Positions 29,358 to 41,627 of a stretch of DNA of 64,000 nt are shown piece by piece; positions within the stretch are counted from its first letter, which is position 1, and the number at the start of each line of letters is the position of its first letter. The position numbers and the translations under genes were made by a program. The stretch is from positions 186,001 through 250,000 of the forward strand of contig NZ_JAAGOH010000001.1 in assembly GCF_010499455.1 (NCBI RefSeq). Reading direction: 5' to 3'. Under the pieces are notes generated by a model that worked only from the letters and a program-made list of their open reading frames with translations, ran no database searches and had not been told where the DNA came from. Source of the stretch: Ideonella livida. GTDB lineage: Bacteria; Pseudomonadota; Gammaproteobacteria; Burkholderiales; Burkholderiaceae_C.

Positions 29358-29387
29358 GAAAGAGGGACAAAAGATCCGCAGCGGCGC

Positions 29388-29954
29388 TCAACGCGCCTTG
29401 GCTCGGATCTCAGGCAGGGCCTTCTGGAGGTAGTACACCATGGACCAGATGGTCAGCACGGCCGCCGCGATGATCAAGGCCGTGCCCCAGATGCGCGTGT
29501 CCACGACGCCAAACAGGGCCCCGTCGAAGAGCAGGAAGGGGATGGCCACCATCTGTACCATGGTCTTGAGCTTGCCCAGCATGTGGACCGCCACGCTGCG
29601 CGAGGCGCCGATCTGGGCCATCCACTCGCGCAGGGCAGAGATGGCGATCTCGCGGCCGATGATGACCAGGGCGATCAGCGCGTTGACGCGGTCCAGCTGC
29701 ACCAGGATCAGCAGCGCCGCGCAGACCAGGAACTTGTCGGCCACGGGATCGAGGAAGGCGCCGAAGGCCGAGCTCTGGTTGAGCCGACGCGCCAGGTAGC
29801 CGTCGAGCCAGTCGGTGAGCGCCACGACCACGAACAGCACGGTCGCCACCTGGTTACGGGTGGCGGCCTCCCAGGGCAGGTAGAACACCCCGACGATGAG
29901 CGGGATGGCCACGATGCGGGCCCAGGTGAGCAGCGTGGGAACGGTGAAAAACAT
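29388..29954 (-). CDS. pgsA: CDP-diacylglycerol-glycerol-3-phosphate 3-phosphatidyltransferase
   Basis: The 188-residue membrane protein has the CDP-alcohol phosphotransferase motif DGYLARRLNQSSAFGAFLDP extended by VADK, i.e. D-G-x2-A-R-x8-G-x3-D-x3-D. The start MFFTVPTLLTWARIVAIPLI matches PgsA. It makes phosphatidylglycerol phosphate for acidic phospholipid synthesis at the inner membrane. The gene follows uvrC with a 119-base gap that contains a 14-base palindrome but no T run. Confidence 0.95.
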   Translation of the reverse strand: MFFTVPTLLTWARIVAIPLIVGVFYLPWEAATRNQVATVLFVVVALTDWLDGYLARRLNQSSAFGAFLDPVADKFLVCAALLILVQLDRVNALIALVIIGREIAISALREWMAQIGASRSVAVHMLGKLKTMVQMVAIPFLLFDGALFGVVDTRIWGTALIIAAAVLTIWSMVYYLQKALPEIRAKAR

Positions 29955-30073
29955 GGACAGGATTGTGCCGCGGGATTCCTTCAGCCCTGTGTCGCCCGAT
30001 CGGGCGGCCCAGGGCGGCGCAAGGCCAAGGGAATCGAAGCCGGCGCCAGCACCGGGCGACGGCCCCGGCCGGG

Positions 30074-32119
30074 TCAGTGCAGGGCCTTGTAGATGTCCTC
30101 GGCCAGCTCGCGCGAAATGCCTTCGACGCTGGCCAAGTCGTCCACGCTGGCGGCGGTGACGCCCCGCACACCGCCAAAGCGCTGCAGCAGCCGGGCGCGC
30201 TTCTTGGGGCCGACGCCGGGGATCTCCTCCAGCCGGCTGCCGCCGGTGCGCACACTGGCGCGCTTGGCACGCATGCCGGTGATGGCAAAGCGGTGCGCCT
30301 CGTCGCGGATCTGCGCCACCAGCATCAGGGCCGCGGAATCAGGCGGCAGGCTGAGCTTATCGCGGCCGTCGGCGAAGACCAGCTCCTCCAGTCCGACCTT
30401 GCGGCCCTCGCCCTTCTCCACCCCCACCAGCAGGGACAGTGGCAGGCCCAGGGACTCGAAGACCTCGCGTGCCACGCCGATCTGGCCCTTGCCCCCGTCC
30501 ACCAGGACTACATCCGGGAGGCGGACCTTGGCGGTGGCAGGCGGCGGCCCCTCCTGGGCCACCTGGTCGGCCAGCTTGGCATAGCGGCGGGTCAGCACCT
30601 GGCGCATGGCGGCGTAGTCGTCGCCTCCGGTGATGCCCTCGATGTTGAAGCGGCGGTACTCGCCACTCTGCATCTTGTGGCCCTGGAAGACCACGCAGGA
30701 GGCTTGGGTGGCCTCGCCGGCGGTGTGGCTGATGTCAAAGCACTCCACGCGGAAGGTATCCAGGTCCTCCAGCGGCAGGTCCAGCACATCCACCAGCGCA
30801 CGGGTGCGCGCCTTCTGGGAACCTTCCTCGGCCAGCAGGCGGGCCAGGGCCAGGTCGCAGCCGGTGATGGCCATGTCCAGCCAGATGCGCCGCTGGTCGC
30901 GGGGCTGGTGCTGGGCGGTCAGGCGCACGCCGGTCTGGGCCGAAACGGCCGCCAGCAGGGCCTTGTCCACAGGTTGGCTGCAGACCAGCAGCGGCGGGGT
31001 GAAACCGTCCAGATAGTGCTGGGCGATGAAAGCATGCAGCACCGCCCGCTCGGCGCGGGCTAGCCGTTCCTCGGCGCTCAACGCGGCCGCCGGGGCCTCC
31101 CCGTCCTGCAGGGCGACGGCCTCGTCGGCCTCCAGGGTGGTCGCGTCGTCCACATGCGCCGGAAAGAAGGCACGGTCACCCAGGTGCCGCCCACCACGCA
31201 CCATGGCCAGGTTGACGCAGGCCCGGCCACCGGCCACCTTGACCGCAAGGATGTCCACGTCGCGGCTGGCCCCGGACAGGCTGCTCTCGTCCACCGACTG
31301 CTGGTGCTGCACCTTGGCCAGGGCCGCCAGCCGGTTGCGGATCTCGGCCGCCTTCTCGAACTCCAGCACCTCGGCATGGGCCATCATCTGGCCCTGCAGC
31401 GCCTCCACCACCTCCTGCTGCTCACCCAGCAGGAAGCGTTCGGTATCTCGCACATCACGGGCGTAGTCCTGCGGCGAGATGAAGCCCACGCAAGGCCCCG
31501 AACAGCGCTTGATCTGGTACAGCAGACAGGGGCGTGACCGGTTGGCGTACACCGTGTCCTCGCAGGTGCGCAGCCGGAAGACCTTCTGGATCAGCTGGAT
31601 GGTTTCCTTGACCGCCCAGGCCCCCGGATAGGGCCCGAAGTAGCGGTGGCGCCGGTCCACTGCGCCCCGGTAGTAGGCCACCCGGGGAAAGGCATGGCTG
31701 GCCAGCTTGAGGTAGGGGTAGCTCTTGTCGTCGCGGAAGAGGATGTTGAACCGTGGATTGAGCGCCTTGATGAGGTTGTTCTCCAGCAGCAGGGCCTCGG
31801 CCTCGCTGCGCACCACCGTGGTCTCCAGCCGGGCAATGCGCGAGACCATCAGGCCGATGCGGGTGCCGCCCAGGTCCTTCTGGAAATAGGTGGAGACACG
31901 CTTCTTCAGGTCCTTGGCCTTGCCCACATAGAGCACCTGCCCGGCGGCGTCGAAATAGCGGTAAACCCCGGGCAGACCGGGCAGGGCCGCCACCTCGGCG
32001 AGCAGGCGTTCACGCTGCGCCGCGCTGGGGGCGGGCGCGGTCGGCTCGGCGGGCCTGGGGTCCGGGACGTCACCGGGCGGGGGGGGCAGGCCTTCTGCGG
32101 CCGGGTCGGAGGCAGTCAT
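30074..32119 (-). CDS. uvrC: Excinuclease ABC subunit C
   Basis: The 681-residue protein has, in order, the GIY-YIG nuclease domain ([20 protein letters not shown] near residues 50 to 70), a UVR segment ([15 protein letters not shown]), the RNase H-like endonuclease domain ([20 protein letters not shown]) and two helix-hairpin-helix motifs at the C terminus ([20 protein letters not shown]). It makes both incisions in nucleotide excision repair. The frame is open far upstream; the ATG at 32119 is chosen because upstream sequence is antisense to earP. The uvrC-pgsA order is usual in this order of bacteria. Confidence 0.97.
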   Translation of the reverse strand: MTASDPAAEGLPPPPGDVPDPRPAEPTAPAPSAAQRERLLAEVAALPGLPGVYRYFDAAGQVLYVGKAKDLKKRVSTYFQKDLGGTRIGLMVSRIARLETTVVRSEAEALLLENNLIKALNPRFNILFRDDKSYPYLKLASHAFPRVAYYRGAVDRRHRYFGPYPGAWAVKETIQLIQKVFRLRTCEDTVYANRSRPCLLYQIKRCSGPCVGFISPQDYARDVRDTERFLLGEQQEVVEALQGQMMAHAEVLEFEKAAEIRNRLAALAKVQHQQSVDESSLSGASRDVDILAVKVAGGRACVNLAMVRGGRHLGDRAFFPAHVDDATTLEADEAVALQDGEAPAAALSAEERLARAERAVLHAFIAQHYLDGFTPPLLVCSQPVDKALLAAVSAQTGVRLTAQHQPRDQRRIWLDMAITGCDLALARLLAEEGSQKARTRALVDVLDLPLEDLDTFRVECFDISHTAGEATQASCVVFQGHKMQSGEYRRFNIEGITGGDDYAAMRQVLTRRYAKLADQVAQEGPPPATAKVRLPDVVLVDGGKGQIGVAREVFESLGLPLSLLVGVEKGEGRKVGLEELVFADGRDKLSLPPDSAALMLVAQIRDEAHRFAITGMRAKRASVRTGGSRLEEIPGVGPKKRARLLQRFGGVRGVTAASVDDLASVEGISRELAEDIYKALH

Positions 32120-32156
32120 CAGGCGCGGATTGTGCCGCCGGGATAATGCCCGGCCC

Positions 32157-33275
32157 ATGCCCGACGCCGCGCCCGCCAGCCCCCCACTCCCCTCCCCCAC
32201 CGCCCCGCGCCCCTGGGACCTGTTCTGCCGGGTGATCGACAACTTCGGCGACATCGGCGTGTGCTGGCGGCTGGCCGCCGACCTGGCCGACCGGGGCCAG
32301 CCGGTGCGCCTGTGGGTAGACGACCCGGGCGCCCTGGCCTGGATGGCTCCAGGGGGCCACCCGGGGGTGCGGGTGGGCCGCTGGGATGCGCACACCTGCT
32401 GGCCGGCGCCTGGCGCCGTGGTGGTCGAAGCTTTTGGTTGCGACCCGCCGACGGAATTCGTCGCCGCGATGGACCGGCAGCGCGCCCAAGGCCACCCGCC
32501 GGTATGGATCAACCTCGAGTACCTCAGCGCCGAGGATTACGTGGAGCGCTCCCACCGTCTGCCCTCGCCACAGTGGCGGCCGCCGGCACAGGGCCTGGTG
32601 AAGTGGTTCTTCTACCCCGGCTTCACCCCTGCCACCGGTGGCCTGCTGCGCGAGCCCGGCCTGTTGTCACGGCTGGCGGCTGCGCCGCCGCCGTGGCAGC
32701 AGGCGGGGGCCACGCCGCGACCTGGCGAGACCGTGGTCAGCCTGTTCTGCTACCCCCACGCCCCGCTGGCGGAGCTGCCCACGCTGCTGGGCCTGCAGTC
32801 ACAGCCCGTGCTGCTGCTGCTCACCCCCGGCGCAGCCACCCGGGCCTGGCCACAGGCTTGGCCTGACGGCCCGCCACCGGGCTGGCGCGTCCACCCACTG
32901 CCTTGGCTGACCCAGCCAGACTTTGACCGCCTGCTGGCCGCCTGCGACCTGAACCTGGTGCGGGGCGAAGACTCCTTCGTGCGCGCCCAGTGGGCTGGCC
33001 GGCCGATGCTCTGGCACATCTACGCCCAGGACGACGGGGCGCATGCCGCCAAGCTCGACGCCTTCCTCGACCTCCTGACCCGGGACGCTCCCCCGGCGCT
33101 GGCGGACGCGGTGCGCCACCTGCACCACCGCTGGAATGGCATGCCCACCGGCGGTGTCTGGGCGCCTCCGGCGCTGCAAGACTGGCAGACGCTGGCACGG
33201 TCGTGGCGGTCCCGTCTGGCCCTGCAGGACGACCTCACCAGCCAGCTGCTGCGCTTTGTCACCCAATCTGGGTAA
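32157..33275 (+). CDS. earP: EF-P arginine rhamnosyltransferase EarP
   Basis: The 372-residue protein carries [20 protein letters not shown] near the N terminus, with the two aspartates used for binding and catalysis, and [20 protein letters not shown] near residue 275 with the conserved glutamate. EarP transfers rhamnose from dTDP-rhamnose to Arg32 of EF-P. It is directly upstream of efp, the standard pair in betaproteobacteria. It is divergent from uvrC with a 37-base gap. Confidence 0.95.
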   Translation: MPDAAPASPPLPSPTAPRPWDLFCRVIDNFGDIGVCWRLAADLADRGQPVRLWVDDPGALAWMAPGGHPGVRVGRWDAHTCWPAPGAVVVEAFGCDPPTEFVAAMDRQRAQGHPPVWINLEYLSAEDYVERSHRLPSPQWRPPAQGLVKWFFYPGFTPATGGLLREPGLLSRLAAAPPPWQQAGATPRPGETVVSLFCYPHAPLAELPTLLGLQSQPVLLLLTPGAATRAWPQAWPDGPPPGWRVHPLPWLTQPDFDRLLAACDLNLVRGEDSFVRAQWAGRPMLWHIYAQDDGAHAAKLDAFLDLLTRDAPPALADAVRHLHHRWNGMPTGGVWAPPALQDWQTLARSWRSRLALQDDLTSQLLRFVTQSG

Positions 33276-33547
33276 AATCCCGGGTTTTGCGGAATTCGGC
33301 TGCCTCTCCAGGCATCTGGCACCGGCGGGGTCTTGCACGGACCCATCCAGGCGCCGGGTGGGCGTGACGGCCAGAACCGCCCGATACGCCGGCCAAGCCC
33401 CAAGGGGGCGGTCCGGACCGGGCGCCCGCCAGAACCTTCCCAGCTGAACCTCAACACCCTGGCCCCGTGCCCGCCGGCAACTTCCGCCGCCCGGACGCCC
33501 GGCCGACACCGCCCGCACCGGGCGGTCATTCCCTACGGAACCGCACC

Positions 33548-34102
33548 ATGAAACTCGCTCAGGAAATCCGCGCCGGCAACGTGATCATGCAGGGCAAGGA
33601 CCCGATGGTCGTCCAGAAGACCGAATACAGCCGTGGCGGCCGCGGCGCGGCCACCGTGCGCATCAAGATGAAGAACCTGTTGAACGGCGGCGGCGCCGAG
33701 ACGGTGTTCAAGGCCGACGAGAAGATGGACCTGGTGATCCTCGACAAGAAGGACTGCACCTACACCTACTTCGCCGACCCGATGTACGTCTTCATGGACA
33801 CCGAGTACAACCAGTACGAAGTGGAAGCCGACAACATGGGCGACGCCATCTCCTACCTGCAAGACGAGATGGCCGTGGAAGTGACCTTCTACGACGGTAA
33901 GGCCATTTCCGTGGAACTGCCCACCACCGTGGTGCGTGAGATCGAGACCGAGCCCGCCGTCAAGGGCGACACCTCCGGCAAGGTCATGAAGCCCGCCCGC
34001 ATCGTCGGCACCGGCTTCGAAATCGCGGTGCCGCTGTTCGTGGAAAACGGCGACAAGGTCGAAATCGACACCCGCACCCACGAATACAAGAAGCGCGTCT
34101 GA
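33548..34102 (+). CDS. efp: Translation elongation factor P
   Basis: The 184-residue protein [20 protein letters not shown]... has Arg32 in the loop [12 protein letters not shown], the site modified by EarP, and the three beta-barrel domains, ending [12 protein letters not shown] relieves ribosome stalling at polyproline. The 272-base gap from earP contains TAAAAT at 33273..33278, a possible promoter element, but no good partner -35. A strong terminator follows the gene. Confidence 0.98.
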   Translation: MKLAQEIRAGNVIMQGKDPMVVQKTEYSRGGRGAATVRIKMKNLLNGGGAETVFKADEKMDLVILDKKDCTYTYFADPMYVFMDTEYNQYEVEADNMGDAISYLQDEMAVEVTFYDGKAISVELPTTVVREIETEPAVKGDTSGKVMKPARIVGTGFEIAVPLFVENGDKVEIDTRTHEYKKRV

Positions 34103-34141
34103 TCCCGCGCCGGCTGGAAGTCCGCTTCCGGCCCAAGAATG

Positions 34142-34166
34142 GGGGCACCTGCTGGTGCCCCTTTTT
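34142..34166 (+). terminator. Rho-independent terminator after efp
   Basis: GGGGCACC-TGCT-GGTGCCCC forms a perfect eight-base-pair stem with a four-base loop, followed by TTTTT. It ends the efp transcript about 40 bases after the stop codon. Confidence 0.9.
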
Positions 34167-34196
34167 CATTCCTGCAGCCCGCGTCCGGTCCCGCCC

Positions 34197-35201
34197 ATGT
34201 CCGTCGAAACCCCGCCCGCCTTCGACTTCGCGCACGCCCTGACCGTGCCTTTCCGCATGCAGCCAGGCCTGCGCCGGCTGCCCGAAGGGGCCGTGCAGCT
34301 CACCCCGGTGCGTGCAGGCGCCCGGCACCTGCGCGAGAAGCTCGCCGTGCTGCTGAACTGGCCGGACCAGGCGCTGCTGACCCTGCCGGACTTTGACGCC
34401 GAGCCCGCCCTGCAGGCACTGGCCACCCACGCCGCAGCAGAACACCCCCAGGCCTGGACGGTGGACCCGGACGGCAGCTGGCGGGCCCGCGCCCTGGGCT
34501 GCACAGTCCGGCCGGACGGCAGCCTGCAAACCTTGCCCCAGGCCTGGGTGGAACCTGCCCAGGCCCTGCACGCCTTGCCCACCGCCTGGCGCCGGGCCGC
34601 ACTGCTGGCGCTGGCCTTCGAGGAGGACTTCGCCATCGTCGACGGGGCCAGCGCCACGCTGCCGTGGCTGGCGGTGTGCCTGCCCTCGCACTGGGCGCCG
34701 GCCCAGAAGCTGGGGCAGCACTTTGCCCAAGTGCACGCACCGGTGGCCGACGCCGAGCTGCTGCGCCAGTCGGGGGCGCACCTCATGGCCCTGGTCAGCG
34801 GCCCGCAGCGCTGGGAGCGGTTTGTCTGGACCCTGACCCGCCATCCCCGTCTGCACGCCCATCCCGACCGCTGCGACCCGGCTCCCTGGCCCGAGACGGT
34901 CACGCCGGACGCGCTGGCTGCCCAGTGCTGGTGGCGCACCGAGCGCCAGACCTTCATCCCCTTGCCGGAACGGCGCCAGGCGGTCTTCACGATCCGTGTG
35001 CAGAGCACCCGCCTGCCGGAAGTGCCCTTCACCCCCGAACAGGCCCAGCGTCTGCATGACAGCCTGGCCTCGATGAGCCCCGCCGTGCTGGACTACCGCA
35101 GCCTGAGCCCGGCCCGCGACCGCCTGCTGCACTGGCTGTCCGGGCAAGCCCGCCCCCTGGACGACCGCCTGGGCACCGGACCGGCCGCCGCCTGGCGCTG
35201 A
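34197..35201 (+). CDS. Heme-dependent oxidative N-demethylase-like protein (DUF3445)
   Basis: The 334-residue protein starts FDFAHALTVPFRMQPGLRRL and contains VPFTPEQAQRLHDSLASMSP and RERFVWTLTRHPRLHAHP-like segments typical of the HODM alpha-subunit-like family (DUF3445). Some members use heme to demethylate amines; most are uncharacterised. It starts 31 bases after the terminator of efp and is followed after 15 bases by mnmC, so the two may be co-transcribed. Confidence 0.8.
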   Translation: MSVETPPAFDFAHALTVPFRMQPGLRRLPEGAVQLTPVRAGARHLREKLAVLLNWPDQALLTLPDFDAEPALQALATHAAAEHPQAWTVDPDGSWRARALGCTVRPDGSLQTLPQAWVEPAQALHALPTAWRRAALLALAFEEDFAIVDGASATLPWLAVCLPSHWAPAQKLGQHFAQVHAPVADAELLRQSGAHLMALVSGPQRWERFVWTLTRHPRLHAHPDRCDPAPWPETVTPDALAAQCWWRTERQTFIPLPERRQAVFTIRVQSTRLPEVPFTPEQAQRLHDSLASMSPAVLDYRSLSPARDRLLHWLSGQARPLDDRLGTGPAAAWR

Positions 35202-35216
35202 ATCGAGAAGCAGGCT

Positions 35217-37349
35217 ATGCAGACCCATCCGATCCAGCCCGCCCAGGTGGCCTTTGACGATCCGGCACACGGTGGCACCCCCTACGCCCCCGACTTCGGC
35301 GACGTCTACCACGCCAAGGCTGGAGCCTTCGCGCAGGCGCGGCAGGTGTTTCTGGGTGGCAACGGCCTGCCTGCCCGCTGGGCAGGCCGAGAGCGCTTTG
35401 TCATCGCCGAGACCGGTTTCGGCCTGGGCAACAACTTCCTGGCCACCTGGCAGGCGTGGCGCGAAGACCCGCAGCGCCCCGCCCGGTTGGTGTTTCTCTC
35501 CGTGGAGAAGCACCCGCTGCGCGCGGCAGACCTGGAACGCGCCCATGCCCACAGCCCGGCGCCGGCGCTGGCCCACGCGTTGCAGGCGCAGTGGCCGCCC
35601 CTGACCCACGACCTGCACACCCTGACTTTCGACGGTGGGGCCGTAACCCTGCTGCTGGCCCTGGGCGATGCCCATACCTGGCTGCCCCAGTGGGTGGCCG
35701 AGGTGGACGCCTTCTACCTAGACGGCTTCGCCCCGGCCGCCAACGCGCGGATGTGGGACGCACGCCTGCTACAGGCCTGCGGCCGCCTGGCTGCGCCCGA
35801 CGCCACCGCCGCCACCTGGAGCGCCGCGCGTGCCGTGCGCGACGGATTGTCGGCCGCGGGCTTCGAGGTGCGGCGGGTGCCCGGCTTTGGTGGCAAGCGC
35901 GACATGACGGTGGCCGGACGGCGCGCACGGGACATTCCCCTGGCCCACCGGGTGCCGCCGGGGCGGTGGAGCGCTGCGCACACCGGTCGACCGGCCCGGC
36001 ACGCGCTGGTGATCGGTGCGGGCCTGGCGGGTGCGTCCGCCGCGCGCGCCCTGGCCGCCCAGGGCCTGAGGGTGACGGTGCTGGAGCGGTGCGCCGGCGC
36101 CGCCCGGGAGACCTCCGGCAACCCCGCGGGCATCTTCCACCCCGTGGTGCATGCCCACGACGGCGCCCATGCCCAGCTGCTGCGGGCGGGCGCGCGACGC
36201 ACCTGCCAACTGCTGCGCACCGCCCTGGCCGAGGGCGCTCCCCTGCCCGGTGAGGCCCACGGCCTGCTGCGTGGCACCCAAGCCGCCGACGAGGGCGAAA
36301 CCGACCCGCACGGCCCCCCTGGGGCTGACCCCTTGCCAGGCATGGAGGCACTCATCGCCCGGCACGGCCTGCCGGCCGACTGGGTGCAAGCCCTGGCGCA
36401 GCCTCAGGCCTCGGCCCTGGCGGACCAGCCGCTGGCCGGCCCTGCCTGGCATTTCCAGGACGCCGGCTGGGTCAGCCCCGCGGTGCTGGTCCACCACTGG
36501 CTGAGCCTGCCCGGCGTGACGCTGCGCACCGGTGCTGAGGTGGCGGCGCTGCACCCGCCATCCCCCGACGGCGAGAGCAACGGCACGCCCACGGGCTGGC
36601 AGGCCCGGGACGCCCAGGGCGCCGTGCTGGCCCAGGCCGACGTGGTGGTGCTGGCCAATGCCCGGGGGCTGGCTCCACTGCTGCACGCGCTGCTGCCCGA
36701 CGTGGAGGGCTGGCCCTGGGGGCAAAGCCGTGGCCAGGTGAGCTGGTGGCCGCAAGAGGCGGCCAGCGCGGTCAGCCTGCCCACTCTCTCGCGCCCGCTG
36801 GCCAGCGGCGGCTACGCCCTGGCCCTGCCGCCCGCGCTGGGCGGCGGGCTGCTCTGCGGCGCCACCAACCAACGGGAAGACGACGATCCGCAGGTCCGCG
36901 TCGCCGACCATGCCCGCAACCTGGACCGCCTGGGGGAATTGCTGGCGGCGCCCCTGCCCCAGGCCCAGCGCGAGGCCGCACTGGCGGCCGGCCCGCGGGG
37001 CAAAGTGGGCTGGCGGCTGATGGTCGATGACCGGTTGCCACTGATGGGCCCGGTGCCGCTGCCCGCGCGGACCCTTTCCGCCCAGGGGGCCCGTCGGCTG
37101 GAACAGCCACGTTTTGTGCCGCGGCAGCCCGGGCTCTACCTGCTGTCCGCCCTGGGCTCACGCGGGCTGACCGTGGCCCCGCTGCTGGGCGAGGCGCTGG
37201 CCGCTTGCATCACCGGGGCCCCGAACCCCCTGCCGGCCGACCTGCTGGACGCGGTGGACCCGGCACGCTTCATCGCCCGGGCGGCGCGCCGGCCTCCGAC
37301 GAAGGGCCAACCGCCCGCCGATGCGGGCGGCGGCGATGCCCCGGCCTGA
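35217..37349 (+). CDS. mnmC: Bifunctional tRNA modification enzyme MnmC
   Basis: The 710-residue protein joins an N-terminal SAM methyltransferase (ERFVIAETGFGLGNNFLATW; VDAFYLDGFAPAANARMWDA) to a C-terminal FAD oxidoreductase (HALVIGAGLAGASAARALAA near residue 262). It converts cmnm5s2U34 to nm5s2U34 and then mnm5s2U34 in tRNA wobble positions. The length is normal for fused MnmC. A GC-rich hairpin within its last codons lacks a T run. It ends 15 bases from the end of the convergent rpiA. Confidence 0.95.
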   Translation: MQTHPIQPAQVAFDDPAHGGTPYAPDFGDVYHAKAGAFAQARQVFLGGNGLPARWAGRERFVIAETGFGLGNNFLATWQAWREDPQRPARLVFLSVEKHPLRAADLERAHAHSPAPALAHALQAQWPPLTHDLHTLTFDGGAVTLLLALGDAHTWLPQWVAEVDAFYLDGFAPAANARMWDARLLQACGRLAAPDATAATWSAARAVRDGLSAAGFEVRRVPGFGGKRDMTVAGRRARDIPLAHRVPPGRWSAAHTGRPARHALVIGAGLAGASAARALAAQGLRVTVLERCAGAARETSGNPAGIFHPVVHAHDGAHAQLLRAGARRTCQLLRTALAEGAPLPGEAHGLLRGTQAADEGETDPHGPPGADPLPGMEALIARHGLPADWVQALAQPQASALADQPLAGPAWHFQDAGWVSPAVLVHHWLSLPGVTLRTGAEVAALHPPSPDGESNGTPTGWQARDAQGAVLAQADVVVLANARGLAPLLHALLPDVEGWPWGQSRGQVSWWPQEAASAVSLPTLSRPLASGGYALALPPALGGGLLCGATNQREDDDPQVRVADHARNLDRLGELLAAPLPQAQREAALAAGPRGKVGWRLMVDDRLPLMGPVPLPARTLSAQGARRLEQPRFVPRQPGLYLLSALGSRGLTVAPLLGEALAACITGAPNPLPADLLDAVDPARFIARAARRPPTKGQPPADAGGGDAPA

Positions 37350-37364
37350 AGCCGGGACGCGCTT

Positions 37365-38027
37365 TCAGAAAGTCAGGGTGCGCACGCCTTCGGGCGTGCC
37401 CAGGAGGCAGACCTTGGCCTTGTGACGGGCAAAGATGCCCACCGTCACCACGCCAGGCCACTGGCTCACCTCGGCCTCCATGGCCAGCGGGTCGGTGATC
37501 TGCAGACCACGCACGTCGACGATGACGTTGCCGTTGTCGGTGGTCACGCCCGCACGCACCTGCGCCTGCCCGCCATAGGCCTGGCCAAAGCGGCGGATGA
37601 CCTGGGTGGCGGCCATGGGAATGACCTCCACCGGCAGCGGGAAGGCACCCAGGGTGTCCACCAGCTTGCTGGCGTCGGCGATGCAGATGAAGCGTTCGGC
37701 CAGGTCAGCCACGATCTTTTCGCGCGTGAGCGCTGCGCCACCGCCCTTGATCATGTGGCCGCCATGGTCGATCTCGTCGGCGCCGTCGATGTAGACCGGG
37801 ATGGACGAGACCTCGTTGGCGTCCAGCACCTTGATGCCCAGGGCCAGCAGGCGCTCGGTGCTCTTGACCGAGGACGACACCGCACCGGCGATTTGGTCCT
37901 TCAGGGGGGCCAGCGCGTCGATGAAGCAGTTCACCGTCGAGCCCGTGCCCACCCCCACGATGCTGCCCGGGACCACATGGGCCACGGCAGCCTGGCCCAC
38001 GAGGGCCTTGAGTTCGTCTTGCGTCAT
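37365..38027 (-). CDS. rpiA: Ribose-5-phosphate isomerase A
   Basis: The 220-residue protein has [22 protein letters not shown] and [11 protein letters not shown], the sugar-phosphate binding and catalytic motifs of RpiA. It interconverts ribose 5-phosphate and ribulose 5-phosphate in the pentose phosphate pathway in the cytosol. ATG at 38027 is chosen by family length. It is divergent from pyrD with a 58-base gap. Confidence 0.97.
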   Translation of the reverse strand: MTQDELKALVGQAAVAHVVPGSIVGVGTGSTVNCFIDALAPLKDQIAGAVSSSVKSTERLLALGIKVLDANEVSSIPVYIDGADEIDHGGHMIKGGGAALTREKIVADLAERFICIADASKLVDTLGAFPLPVEVIPMAATQVIRRFGQAYGGQAQVRAGVTTDNGNVIVDVRGLQITDPLAMEAEVSQWPGVVTVGIFARHKAKVCLLGTPEGVRTLTF

Positions 38028-38085
38028 GCGCCGATTATCCCCAACTCGGCGAAAATCAAGGGTTTTCCGCCTCCGCTCCCGCCCC

Positions 38086-40321
<2,236 letters not shown>

Positions 40322-40343
40322 TCGGTGCAGGCCGCGCCGGGGC

Positions 40344-41510
40344 TCAGTACACCAGGGCGCCGTCGCGGCCGATCATCGACAGGCTGCGGTAGCCCGGCGC
40401 CCGCCGGTTGACCGCCACCGGCAGGTCGGCCACCTGCACCTGTGGCGGCAGACCCGCCAGGGTGCGCCACACGCCGGCCGCCGTGGGGCGCGGGCCACTG
40501 CGGCGCAGGCTGTCCAGCAGCAGCCGGGCGGCGATGTAGGACTCCGTCATCGCCAGCGTCGGGCTCAGGTCGGCCGGCCCCCACCGCTTGTAGGCCGCCA
40601 GGAACTCGCGCGAGAGCAGGCGCTTGGGGTCCCGCGGGTTGGGCACCAGCTGCGAGATCAACACCCCACGCGCGGCCTGAGGCCCCACCACCGCCGCCAG
40701 CTGCGTGGCCTCGGCCGACGACAGCGCGATGAGCTGCGCCCGCCCGCCAGCCTGGGTGTAGAGCTTGGCGAAGTTGGCCACCGCCGCGGTGTTGGAGGCC
40801 AGGATCACCGCATCCACGCCCTGCCCGGCCAGGGTCTGGGCCGCCGCCATCACCTCGGCGCTGCCCGTGGGATGGGTGTGCACCCCCAGCAGCCCCACCT
40901 TCTCGGCCTGGGCCTGCTGGCGCACCAGGGCGCTGACCTCCTCCCCGTCGGCATCGTCGGTGGTCACCAGGGCCACCCGCCGGCTGGCGATGGTGCCCAG
41001 GTGGCGGAAGACCGACTCCACCTCATCGGCATAACTGCCCCGGGTGAGGACCACCCCCGCCGGCAGCGGGGCCAGGGCCTGCACGCTGCCACTGAAAACC
41101 CCGACCAACGGCAGCTGCCACTGCGTCAGCCAGCCGCCCGGAGTCCCCTGGGCCAGCTCTTGCACGCTGTGGCGGCCCACCAGACCGAACAGGGCCACCG
41201 GCTGACGGGCCAGCGCTTGGCGCACCTGCTGCACCACCTGGCCACGCTGCTCGTCCAGGGTCAACAGGCTGACCGGCCCGCCCGGCACCGGGTCCTGGGC
41301 ATTGGCCTCGTCAAAGGCGATCTGGGCCCCCAGGCGGACGTGATACCCCAGTCCCCCGTCCACGCCGGTCAGCGGCGCCACCTGCAGCACGGTCAGCTGG
41401 GCCAGGGCGGCCGGGGATCCGGCCATCAGGCTGCCAGCCAGGGCGGCGCAGCGCCACAGGCGGCCCGGGGCCGCGGGTCGGACCGCCTGCGGCGGCAGTG
41501 TCTTTGGCAT
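40344..41510 (-). CDS. Periplasmic amino-acid-type binding protein (Peripla_BP_6)
   Basis: A Sec-type signal peptide of about 38 residues (WRCAALAGSLMAGSPAALAQ) precedes a two-lobe domain: LTVLQVAPLTGVDGGLGYHV, GAQIAFDEANAQDPVPGGPV and later ALVTTDDADGEEVSALVRQQ. This is the LivK-like class 1 binding-protein fold used for branched-chain amino acids, urea and similar ligands. No permease or ATPase genes are adjacent, so it may work with a distant transporter or as a sensor. An inverted repeat lies just upstream of its start. Confidence 0.88.
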   Translation of the reverse strand: MPKTLPPQAVRPAAPGRLWRCAALAGSLMAGSPAALAQLTVLQVAPLTGVDGGLGYHVRLGAQIAFDEANAQDPVPGGPVSLLTLDEQRGQVVQQVRQALARQPVALFGLVGRHSVQELAQGTPGGWLTQWQLPLVGVFSGSVQALAPLPAGVVLTRGSYADEVESVFRHLGTIASRRVALVTTDDADGEEVSALVRQQAQAEKVGLLGVHTHPTGSAEVMAAAQTLAGQGVDAVILASNTAAVANFAKLYTQAGGRAQLIALSSAEATQLAAVVGPQAARGVLISQLVPNPRDPKRLLSREFLAAYKRWGPADLSPTLAMTESYIAARLLLDSLRRSGPRPTAAGVWRTLAGLPPQVQVADLPVAVNRRAPGYRSLSMIGRDGALVY

Positions 41511-41518
41511 ACACCCTC

Positions 41519-41544
41519 ACGTTCATTGCAAAACAATTGAACGT
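41519..41544. promoter_or_regulatory. Imperfect inverted repeat upstream of the binding-protein gene
   Basis: ACGTTCATTG, spacer CAAAA and CAATTGAACGT pair over ten bases with one extra base. The element sits 9 bases before the binding-protein start in an AT-rich gap and could be the site of a repressor. The gap between this gene and hoxJ is 117 bases long and also holds AT-rich promoter-like sequence. Confidence 0.5.
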
Positions 41545-41627
41545 TAATATCTTGTTCATTTTCAAGACATCGGGGAATGCCCTGCGGCGTCCAACGCTGC
41601 ACCCGCCCCAGCGGGGCCGGTGCGGGC

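Noticed and set aside
29993-30006. Perfect palindrome CGCCCGATCGGGCG between pgsA and uvrC
   Set aside because: No T run follows on either strand and the stem has no loop, so it is not called a terminator.
37311-37330. GC-rich hairpin at the end of mnmC
   Set aside because: It is within the coding sequence and lacks a T run; may be incidental.
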